DNA of 64,000 bases from Oscheius sp. JU75 (Eukaryota > Nematoda > Chromadorea > Rhabditida > Rhabditidae): NCBI GenBank assembly GCA_037178855.1, contig JASJZC010000007.1, forward strand, positions 2,232,001 through 2,296,000, in the 5' to 3' direction. Below are positions 28,751 to 38,085 of this stretch, piece by piece. Position 1 is the stretch's first letter, and every line of letters starts with the position of its first letter. The position numbers were made by a program, and so were the translations under genes. Below the pieces are notes generated by a model. That model was not told the origin of the DNA, did no database searches, and saw only the letters and a list, made by a program, of their open reading frames with translations.

Positions 28751-28816
28751 GACCACAGCAGGATTCGAACCTACGATCTTTGGATCCGAAATTCGACTCC
28801 ATAGCGCCCCGCGGCC
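28751..28816 (-). pseudogene. Decayed inverted copy of tRNA-Arg
   Basis: The reverse complement matches the tRNA at 28375-28447 over most of its length. It keeps the B-box GGTTCGAATCCTG and the acceptor GGCCGCG, but the D-arm is altered and about seven bases are missing. The anticodon stem is disrupted (AATTTCGGATCCAAA). The flanks are also shared with the intact copy, so this is a duplicated genomic segment rather than an RNA-derived copy. Confidence 0.85.
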
Positions 28817-28973
28817 TCGTTTTTCGATATTTTCTTTGAGCTGGATGAGATGAAGTTGAAAAAACACAAAGAAATGCTTTTGGATAGTTCATAAAGTATG
28901 TACATATTATACGAATATGATAAGTGTGTTGAACTGGTTGGATGACATCTAGCTGGTTGTGGTAAGACCTCTT

Positions 28974-29198
28974 TTAGATCTTGCTCAGAATGACGACAAT
29001 GGCAAGGACAGACATAGCTAGAAGACCTTCAGGATCGGCAGAATTGACTGGGCCGTCAGGCTAAAATCAAGCAATCAGTAAAGTTCTGTTGAGATAGCTC
29101 ACTTTTCGGACAGCGTTGGCAGTGTTGATAGTTGAGGAGGCAACAGTGGAAAGGCAGACGATGGCGATAACCAGAAGAAGAAGAAGCCCTGAGTTCAT
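28974..29198 (-). CDS. 60-aa peptide with signal sequence and hydrophobic C-terminus
   Basis: Two exons (29198-29103, 29060-28974) are joined in phase 0 by a 42-bp intron. Residues 1-22 form a strong signal peptide (MNSGLLLLLVIAIVCLSTVA, then SS). A short polar middle (TINTANAVRK, PDGPVNSADPEG) follows. The last ~17 residues are hydrophobic (LLAMSVLAIVVILSKI) right up to the stop. This layout suggests either a very small double-membrane-spanning protein or a GPI-anchor signal on a tiny surface peptide. No family recognised. There is no cysteine in the mature part. Confidence 0.6.
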
Positions 29199-29446
29199 TG
29201 TTGAAAGAAAAGAAGAACTGATTGCAGATGGTTGCCAATGGTCCAACTTTCCCTCTTTAAGTAGGAGTAGGTTGTGACGACACAGTTGATAAGATGGAAA
29301 ACGCGGATCCAGCGGAGTTTTGATAAGGACGAGCACAATGTCGCCGAGGCGCCGTGATTTTGTAGACAATGAATTGTAAAAAACATCTTTTGACTGGGAT
29401 ATTACGCCCAAATACACATCTCGATCATAAGTTCGGATATTTGATA

Positions 29447-29500
29447 TGGTGGTTGTTGATGTCTTTGTGCTAGAACATTGGGTATAGGACTGAATGTCTT
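29447..29500. repeat. Partial copy of an rme-4 exon
   Basis: 29455-29496 matches 30469-30510 at 39 of 42 positions in the same orientation. The source lies in the Gln/Pro-rich C-terminal exon of rme-4. The copy sits about 700 bp past the gene's stop, with no reading frame of its own, so it is a stray local duplication. Confidence 0.8.
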
Positions 29501-30201
29501 GTTCAGTCTTTATGGCTACTCTGGTTCCCTCTGAAAGCAGTTGAGTTTATGTTCATAATGTTTGAAACTCAGATTTCAACAAACTACAACGATATCTGCT
29601 GAACACCGCCTTTTTCGTCATCGCAAAATACAAGAAAGTCTCGGAACAGTGTACCCTGTTATCGCTCTGCTACTGTTTTGCAGCTGTGCTTATTAATAAC
29701 AACGTTTGTAAATTTTTAATTCGTAAACCTTGGATGTAAACAGCAATTTCACTCAAACGTTAGCTGTAACTATCCCTATTTTACTGCTGTACTGTTGTCT
29801 AATGTACTGCTAAATTCATACTCAAGTATCCCGAGGGTGGCATATTCTTGAAGTTTATCAAAAGAAAACCGTTTTCTGAGATGCAAAATTGTTGCCTCAT
29901 CTTAGGTTCATATTCTTCGCGTACGTCTTATCAGTTCTGTTGATCACTTAGACCAGGAGCCGATAAATCAAATCGTTTATCTTCAGCAGGAACAAACAGT
30001 TATCATGTCTGCACAGTATCCGTCACTTGCGACGTCACGATAAGCTGACCTCCGGGATGACCAACAATCAAGAAGATCGATTTCGGCAAAAGTCTTTTAT
30101 CAGCAGATATCACAATTGTTGACTAGAAATCTAATAAGTTATGACAGAACAAAAATGCAAACCACCGTGAAAGACCTCATTTGTACAGACAGATTGATGT
30201 T

Positions 30202-33200
30202 CTATTCGAATTTTTCCCAGGTTGGAGGAGTGAAGGTACGAGCAGTAGCTTCCGGTGTGGCGAATGGATCTTCGAAAGGATTCGTGGTGCTTGCCGCTCG
30301 TTGGGGAGTCAGTGGTGGTGTGGAAACAGTCCTAAAACATTTACATAGATGGTTTTACTAAATTTTTCCATCATCTGTCAATAAAGCAACTTTTAAAGAC
30401 AAAAAACAACGAAACACCTTACTTCAGAAGACAAGGAGCAGAGTTGGGTTGTGGAAGAACAAGGGGAAGTTGATGTCTTTGTGCTAGAACATTCGGTATT
30501 GGTCTGAATGGATTGGTCTCCGCGACAGATGCTGTCGTTGACATGAACGGATCGAACTCGGCATATCTCGGTTGTTCCTGCAATTTCAAGTTCAACCAAA
30601 TCTTTCCATTTTCGTAACAAAGAACTGATTGTGTTTGCAGAGTACTTAGACGCAAAATCAGTTCTGCTGATAGTGAACCCACGTGCTCTTATCTTTCAAC
30701 AAGAGGTCCGGGAACGAGTATCAAAAGTTAGGGACCTACTTTGATAGGGGAGCTGAAGTCGATAAGGTCGGCCACGGGGACATGCCCTTCAGGTTTTGGA
30801 GAGGATGCAGGAGACGATCCGCTACTAGCCTGAAAAAGTGTCCAATTGTAAGGGGGCTCATCAGTTTTCGAACAAAGAAAGTATAAGAAAAATGATTACC
30901 ACATCCTGCCACTGGATATTGTCGAAGCTGAGGGGCTCTGTTGGTTTGCTAGCCGTGCTTCTGGTTGCCCAACTTTTTGCTTTCCTGATCTCTTTGGGAG
31001 TCAGCTTGTTCAACTTGGATCCGATTTGAATGCCCGCGACTTTATCCTTGAGTGTCCCGATGACATCTGTTGCTCCTTCTTTCACCTTAAAAGTATTGTT
31101 TTTTCATATTAAGTAGAAGAAACATTGTTTGAAACGGTATTTTGGTTATTACTTAAACTGTTTTACTTCATTTCAAGTTGTTTTTCTTGAGAGAAAACCA
31201 GTTTTTCTCAAGAAAACAGCGCTGAGTTTTGGGTCCAGCCACGAAAAACGGCGCATAATTCTGCAGAGATTTGTAGATTGCTAGATTTGATCTACACTTC
31301 AAACGACAAAGGTACCACAAAGTTTGAGAAGAGAGGTAATGCGCGGATCGTATTGGATATTTTCGCAACGAAACTAATCAACACGGTGCACAACACGGGG
31401 GCTTACACTTTGAACGGCTAGTTGTATCTGGTCTGGTCTAAACTCCTAAAGCTTTCCTGCGAAATCGAGAAGAAGAGACGAAATTCCCACCTGCGGCCGA
31501 TTCCTTTCTATTATCGTGATCTCTCTTTCGAACTCGTCATTCTTTGGAACGCCAGAATTCAAGGCTTTTAGCCTTTCTTCGATGAACTAAAATGGGTTTT
31601 ATAAAACTTGAACCAAAATTCTTACTCTCTCAAGATACTGGACTCCATCGGCTCCTATTAGAGAACCAAGGAACGGCTGATAGGATGGTCGTTGCTCGCT
31701 CACAAATTTCTCCTTGTCCCATATTACTGTCTGCAAGAAACATCGAATCATTACATTGGATTCTATATCCTGATGGGAATGTAGCTTCCCTAACAGTTCG
31801 GTAACACCATAGTCATTCTAAAACTATCTCACCCCAGTCGCCTCATTCCGAGTGAAGCCCAGACGATATCCTCCAAATAATAGGACTGTTGCTCTCAAAA
31901 AGCATCTAGCCAGGTAGTCGCCCATGTCATTGGTATTGCTGAGAACTTTCTTCAGGTAGCCGACGACTTCTGGAGGTAGAACAGAGACATCATCATGGTC
32001 ACTTTGGAACTTCTTCTCTTCCAAGTCGACGATGACAACGTCGCCTAGATCTCGCAGCTCCTGAAAACACTAATGCAAATTTGTCATCTTTAGGCAAACA
32101 TTTAGTTGTGTTAGGGAGCTATATCACTGGCTGGCACCCAAAGTATGGGTTCAAAACACTTAAAACTGAGGCAAACTCACCGTTTTGCTTAGTACTTGCT
32201 TCGGTACACCTATGATGAAAGGCATAGGAGCCATAATCATGTCGATGAGTTGAGCAGGAAGGACGGGAATAAATACCGACTGCCTGAATAAGACGAAAAG
32301 TAAGATGAAAAAGTCGTCTTACCATGTCATAGGATACATAAGTGTGGCAACTGCATAAATACACGAGCTAAGTTGTGACAGCTTCCTGCTTGTGAATATG
32401 ATTCTTCTCTCCTTCAGTAAACTCGCGTAGAGAGCTATCATCTGTCTTGCTGTAACAGCATTAAAAAATTCCAGCATAAATTTGTCCTCTCTCAATGTCG
32501 GCAGCTTTGCCAGATCTGGGACTTCAACCTTCAACCCCAGATCTGGGAGCCTCTGAGTCTGTAAAAGTTATCTTAAAAAATGAAAAACCAGGACATACCT
32601 CTATATCAAAGTTGAGAACATCACCAATATTTGGTATGTCCGTGTGATAGATCCTCGTCAAGAGAAGGTCCAGATCGGCTTGAGTACCATTATTCATCAC
32701 GAGAGAAATGTGATTCAAGATCTTGTAGAATGACGAAGCCCAAGCGAAACCACTGAAAAGAATGTGTTATCATTCGTCCATCAAAAGATGGCTTTAATAA
32801 TAGTAAAAGCAAAGAAAAAGACATACCTTAACAAAACCAAACACGTGTTACTCCTCGGGGTGTATCGGCAGTACCCGTATGTGAATTTACTCTCGGAGTC
32901 GGTCAAGACGAAGCTGAATAGTTGAACTGCTTCGACGTCCCATCTGATTAATCCGTTGTCATTGATAGATTCTCTTTCTTACTCTACTGCCCCACAAGGA
33001 AAAGAGAACTGTCTGACCGACCGCAGTACCATTTCATCATTGAAGTCCTCGGGATACTTGGACAGGATCGCCGGCAACCCCGTCTCATCTGGACTCCCAA
33101 CTTCGCAAAAGACGTCAAATATTGTGGCCATGTCGGACCTGAATACTTTAGGATGAAAAAAGGAAACTAGAACTTACCGATGCCGACATGAAACGGGAAT

Positions 33201-33212
33201 CAGAGACGACAT
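30202..33212 (-). CDS. DENN-domain Rab GEF, connecdenn/DENND1 orthologue
   Basis: Activates RAB-35-type GTPases on clathrin-coated and recycling membranes; the worm orthologue RME-4 acts in yolk-receptor endocytosis. Exons run from MSSLIPVSCRHRSDMATIF through the uDENN (SKYPEDFNDEMVLRSVRQF), the cDENN (RTRSNTC-like CRYTPRSNTCLVLLSGFAWA; LYASLLKERRIIFTSRKLSQ; VFIPVLPAQLIDMIMAPMPF) and the dDENN (CFLRATVLLFGGYRLGFTR). The disordered tail is rich in endocytic motifs: DLIDF clathrin-box-like, EFDPF, two NPF (ETNPFRP, TTNPFED) and EDPFATPEA. It ends PPTWEKFE at a TAG at 30202-30204. Those motifs match the known binding of connecdenn to clathrin, AP-2 and EH proteins. A tiny upstream ORF (ATG..TAG, four codons) lies just before the start. 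The tail exons are short and their exact ends are the least certain part. Confidence 0.88.
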
Positions 33213-34080
33213 CTCTACAAGCACTACGCCAAATTCATATGAGATACGCCCTGAAATTTAAAAATCGATTGAAGGAGCCAAAAAGCGAAAATATTAGTAT
33301 GTCATTAAAAAACGCGTAAGGTTGCATTAGGGGCGCAGCCGTGGCTAGTCATGACGTTTAGGGAAACTAATAAACGAGGAAGGCTTGGGTAGCAGCGGGT
33401 CGCTCCTGACCCTGGTATTTTAGTGCAAACGTCGGACTTTACGGTACCAACCACCTTAAGATAAATGGCCGTTGACGAACGATGTTCGTCGAAATTTCAA
33501 GGCCTTTGCGCTTTGTTTGAACCTGATGAACACTGTGGGTGTTGCGTAAGATACCCGCCAAAACACGTTCTGTATGATTGGGCGGGAGAGAAAGTTGATG
33601 TTGCTTTTCTTTGCTTACCACTTCTTAACACGTGACACTTTTATGATGAGTAAAGTGGATAAAATAGGTTTGCAGACACTGAAAAAGCTATTAATAGCCT
33701 TTAACATGTTATAAATATCAATGTATTTTCGATTAGCTCTCAAGTTCTCATTCATTCAATCTCACTTTCTATGCAAATTTGAATCCCCACATCTTTCCTA
33801 CAGCAGTACATTTATTTCCCAGTTCTGATCTCTCCGCTGGTCATTTCTTTGAACTGCTCTTGGCAAATTTATTGGCCCGTGACTCGAATGTCCGTGGTCC
33901 CTCGTACAAACTGGTACCCGAGACTGGCTTATCGGGAGAGCGGCTGTTTTTACTATTTCATCCGAGTTGCCTCCCCAAGGCTCTGATATCTTCATTTTTG
34001 ACCACCATTTCGCGTTTCTTTTTATCTCTGACTTTATTTCTAACCACCATACTAAATTTTACATCTTTCAGGGTAATAGA
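33213..34080. other. Intergenic between divergent genes
   Basis: Shared upstream space of rme-4 (minus) and the next gene (plus). Some ORFs of ~100 codons occur but lack splice context. No repeats recognised. Confidence 0.35.
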
Positions 34081-34111
34081 ATAGTATCTAGGAGCCGAAC
34101 CATTCCCTCCA

Positions 34112-36659
34112 ATGCTTCACAATTATGTAAGTACCGGTGTCTTATTTCTAAAAGTCTATTTAGGAATCTTTGGACGATCCAGAAAATGAACCTCATCGTG
34201 AAGAGCAAGCCTTCGAGGGAGGAGAACGCCAGCTAACCCCGCCCCTCCAACCGATAAAAGTACAAGCTTCCGTTCTTTTTTCCAGTATCTTTTTGTAGTC
34301 TATGGAAGCGTTCAACTCTGTCGGAATTGAGGAAGCATTGACCATTCTTCATAGCAACACAGAGAAACCGTGTGTAACGTCCGTCACAGGTCATGCCGCG
34401 CATGGTAAGATCTTTTACTGATGTACAGTTTCCCAAAACGGATGCGAACTGAGTTGAGAATGTATACTACTTTCACCAAGCTTGCATTATCCGTTCAAGC
34501 ATTCCACTTAGAGTCAGAAGATTAGTAGGTAATTCAAATAGCACTTTTTTGCTACATAACCATCTCACTAGAACCTCGAAAAGCTTGTGGATAAGAACTG
34601 TCCTTCTGAAGATCCAAACTAAGACATTTGTTACAAATAGTGAAACATATGTTCCGTAAATTTTTCCTTGAAGTTAAACAGTTTAAATGTATGGGCATGC
34701 TATAGGAATCAATGCCTACTCGCAGCAACAAAATTAGAATACTTATCCTTTGCCCAGACATTTTTGCCTACACTATAATTTCAGCTACTTTCAGGACGCG
34801 TGCTGGCCGCCTCGGTGAATATAGGAGCCAGGGAGTACCTTTTGAAAAGATCTACTAAATTGGCAAATGGAGTAGAATTCGATCCAACCAAGCTTAGCAT
34901 TTCATCCTGTGAGTTTCTTCAAATACTTTTTTGTTAGATGTTCATAGAATGTGTTCCGAACCGAGAGCTAAATGCGTATCCACATTCCCGTTCATAGATC
35001 AGCTTGGAAAGCGGCCATTCATACTAAATTTTTAGACAAAGAGTTCCTCAGTCATTTCACCCTGTACGAGGGGTCGCAGATCAACAGCCAAGACATTGGA
35101 ATGCTTTTAGCAACAGGATGCGGTGAACACGCTCTACCAGTGTACAGAAGGATCAATCCAGTTATTTTGAGTTACGGAGACTCTGTAAGTGTTTCACGGT
35201 GTTTTAAAATAACTCATATCAGGTGTACTGCTCGTGGGAGTCAGAAAATGCTGAAATGGGGAACAACTCGTACGACTATCTCCGTCCGCAGCTGATGTCT
35301 TTCATGAAAGAGATAAATTTTGATCCGATTGACGGAGGCGTTCTTCGAAAGACGTGAGTTATTTCACTTAATACTTAATTCTCTTGCAATACTTTCTCAA
35401 GCCTCCTGCATTTGGATTTTTTTAGTCTTAGGTACAAAAATAATCTGAGCGTTTCAAGCTCGATCCGGGCAACAAAACTGCCACCTTCCAAGTTTACTGG
35501 TGACTATTTGCAATAAGCTTCTGAATTATGTTAGTAATTTTGGTACCATATGCCCCGCGATACTTATGTAGTCGAATGAGTACGTTAAAGCATGTACAAA
35601 CATAGGGCCATTAGGACATATGTAGTTGATTTGATAGACAAAAAAAGCGGACGATTGTTTTCGAATAAATTAAGAATAATATTATTACAGATACCAGTCG
35701 ATCGTTGAAGGACTCATTCACGGGTTTCTCTACAGCAGTGTGGCTGCCATAATTTGTCATAACTACGACGACAACCTTCCTTCTCTTCTTAACACTTTGA
35801 TCAACGAGTTCAGATTTGAGGTAAAATTTCGATTTTTTTGTTAGTTTGTTCTTGTTACAGGTTCTCTTCAAGACAGTCGAAGGATTGGACGTGATTTTTG
35901 CTCACGCCGTAATTGAAGATCAGCGCCGTTACGTGTTTATACTGAGTGACCATCCAAGAGTAATTTTGACAGCCTCGATTCTTCTTCTAGTACCTCTCTT
36001 GCATAGTCTTTCCGGCACGGCTGCCTGTAAATTAGCTTCTGTCAAGGTAAATTATACAAAACTTTCGTTCAGTCCGATTACAGCTCCCAGTCGATTTTCT
36101 TCTTGGACCGAGTACGACTTTCCTCTTCAGTTCACTGCAGATAACCGAAGAGCAAAACGGAGAGCCGGTGATCAGAGTTCTAGACGTCGAAAATGTCAAG
36201 AAACCGGAAGAAGCTGTCCAATTCTTTGATAGGTAGTTTTTAATACATCCATGAAATTTTGTATTTCCAGACATCCAGTACCTCGAGGATCAAACGCACT
36301 TCTCCAGCTCCCTCCTGCCTCGGACAACTCTTCCTCTCAGTTAATTTTTGCCGGTAGTCTTGTCCCGTGTGTCATTTTTGGTAAGCTTTTGTAAATTCAT
36401 GTTTAAACTGATCTCTCCACTACCACACTGCTTCTCTTGTCATTTATTCTAGGTCTTTCGACTTTAGCCCGTTTTCACTTGTAAAATATACCGGTTAATC
36501 TCCACTGTCAGGTCACAATCATGCTAAATCGGTACAAATGTTCCCTGCCTTCTATAATAAATCTGCTTCTATTTCTGTTTTTTTTCTCACCATCAGGTTT
36601 GCCAAGCCCTCACGGATACGGAGAAAACTTGTGTAATCAAAGAGTGAGAAAGCTGTAAA
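34112..36659 (+). CDS. Unrecognised multi-exon gene
   Basis: A first mini-exon (MLHNY) after a TTTCAG acceptor at about 34075 is followed by exons joined through mostly short introns (39, ~120 and 38 bp among them). In order: ESLDDPENEPHREEQAF; SMEAFNSVGIEEALTILHSN; GRVLAASVNIGAREYLLKRS; KEFLSHFTLYEGSQINSQDI; YCSWESENAEMGNNSYDYL; IHGFLYSSVAAIICHNYDDN; VLFKTVEGLDVIFAHAVIED; then LPVDFLLGPSTTFLFSSLQ and a tail ending NQRVRKL. The frame is open across all junctions, with dense splice signals, so I believe it is a real gene of roughly 430 residues. There is a hydrophobic patch (RVILTASILLLVPLLHSL), but no clear transmembrane layout and no family I can name. It is probably a soluble intracellular protein. 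Confidence 0.6.
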
Positions 36660-36819
36660 ACCAGAAATATTAAGTTTTCGCCTGTGGATTCTTGAAACTG
36701 TATTAGATGATGGGACAAGTAGCCATTATCGTCTCTAGACTTCTCTTTAGGCACGTCACGGTCGGGCATATATGATATCTGAAAAATTAGGATCTTTCAC
36801 AAACTGAGCTTAAAATCAC

Positions 36820-37210
36820 CTCGACAACAAGTTCAATGGCAGCTGGTACGTAAGTGATTGCCATGATTGTGAGCATCAGACGTCGGGATGGTTCACTGCT
36901 GCAAAGAATGTAGAGACGGTAGCAGAGATTGGAACGAAGTACGAAGCTCAGGTGATCAAGACAAACTACCAGTACTACAATTCTGTAACGTTGGATTTTC
37001 TGTTCAACATGTGTTAAGCACCCAATGGCGCAGGAAACTGGCCAGAAGAATTGACAAATACCGTTGTATACATAGAAGATGGAAGCGTGGCTACTTTCTC
37101 TCTTGATCAGGATTCTAAAACAAGTTCAACTCAAGAATATATCAATCTACCTTGATGGCCCAGAGACAGGCAAGGCGACTGTCGTGAAAGCAGAGGAAAA
37201 ACGGAAGTAT
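36820..37210 (-). pseudogene. Srd-type chemoreceptor fragment (about TM2-TM5)
   Basis: Minus-strand exons at about 37201-37151, 37114-37022 and 36982-36820 join in phase through short introns. They give SSHASIFYVYNGICQFFWPV, IVVLVVCLDHLSFVLRSN, then CYRLYILCSSEPSRRLMLTI and MAITYVPAAIELVVE. These align by eye with the corresponding part of the intact Srd receptor at 43.8 kb (FGYRYFVIRCEKVPEKN and the following helix). No TM1 exon precedes it and no TM6-TM7 exon follows before the neighbouring gene, so it is a truncated remnant. Confidence 0.6.
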
Positions 37211-37537
37211 AGACAGTTTTTTTGAGACTTTGTATTTCACTTTTAAAAGTATTTGTCTGCCTTATAGCAAAGAACTTGAAATAGAAGCAACTTTGTGACT
37301 ACGCGCGATCCTTTCTGCAAAGCATTTTCCACTCAACTTCTTTCCAATAAGCAGATATTTTTCTTGCTGTCCGTTGCAAAAGACCAAACTCATCACCTTT
37401 TACCCTCTTTACGAGCAGCGAGATAGATCGGGCCCTACATCTCAGCTCACGCATAAATGACACATTCGCCACGATTTCAGATATTGCACTCCTTCAAACA
37501 GTAGAATGTTTATCATTCTCACCACGCTTTCAGATAT

Positions 37538-37729
37538 GGGCATTTCAACGAGTAACCTGGTTTTCATCATCGTGTGTGGTATATGTTAAGTGTTGGTCTC
37601 ATCGGCAATGCTCTTCTGTTTGTTGCAATCCGCAAGAGGACACCGAGGAGCCTGAGAGCCCTTCTGTCTATTTTGAGCGCTTACGTGGTAACTACATCTG
37701 ATATCTTAACAACTTTACGGAACCATTAG
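37538..37729 (+). pseudogene. Srd-type chemoreceptor 5' fragment, frameshifted
   Basis: A trans-splice-like CTTTCAG precedes ATG GGC ATT (MGISTSNLVFIIVCGI). A stop and a one-base shift follow, after which the TM1-TM2 segment continues in another frame (LSVGLIGNALLFVAIRKRTP, then RSLRALLSILSAYVVTTSD). It aligns by eye with VVINILLGVAVYQKKTKEM of the 43.8-kb receptor. It points away from the minus-strand fragment at 36.8-37.2 kb, and no downstream exons follow before the retrotransposon. Confidence 0.65.
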
Positions 37730-37896
37730 TAAAAGAAGATTAGGTGCATCCACAAAAGCTACAGCTTCGACACGCCATCAAGTATTCATTCAAAAACCAA
37801 CTAACCAACTGAAAATTAACAAGAGCCCTCTATTTCATTAAAAAGCTCAGTTAAATCTGAGAGACTGCATAGATAAGAAAAACGGGAAAATCATAC

Positions 37897-38085
37897 TGTT
37901 GGAACAAGCATAATTACCAAGCGGAATTACCTTGTTCTCTTTTATATAATGTTTGTACATATATTATTGCTCTCGTGTCAATAGCGAGACAGTCTTGATT
38001 AGTAGCTGCCCCAATAAAGGTTGTAACCTTTGCTCGTCTATCTACTGTCGTCTCTACCACAATGGTATCCATCGGAGATACAACA
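37897..38085 (+). repeat. 5' LTR
   Basis: 189 bp, TGTTGG...CAACA ends. Contains a TATATAATG stretch (promoter-like), an AATAAAGG poly(A)-like signal, and, in its last 24 bases, the start codon of the gag-pol frame at 38062. A TGGCGATCAGG stretch that may be the primer-binding site begins three bases after the LTR (38088), already inside the coding frame. Confidence 0.95.

Larger units (their letters stand above)
28339..28845. repeat. Inverted duplication containing the tRNA
   Basis: The left arm (about 28339-28560) and right arm (about 28637-28845) are diverged reverse complements. Shared blocks include CCAGCTCAAAGAAAATATCG before each tRNA, CCTATGATTCTAAAA after it, a GTTACAG block, and GCCAATCAA near the centre. 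The right arm carries the decayed tRNA. Confidence 0.8.

Noticed and set aside
37000-37110. Plus-strand beta-like ORF opposite the Srd fragment
   Set aside because: Interrupted by a stop. The minus reading has phase-consistent introns and receptor-like helices.
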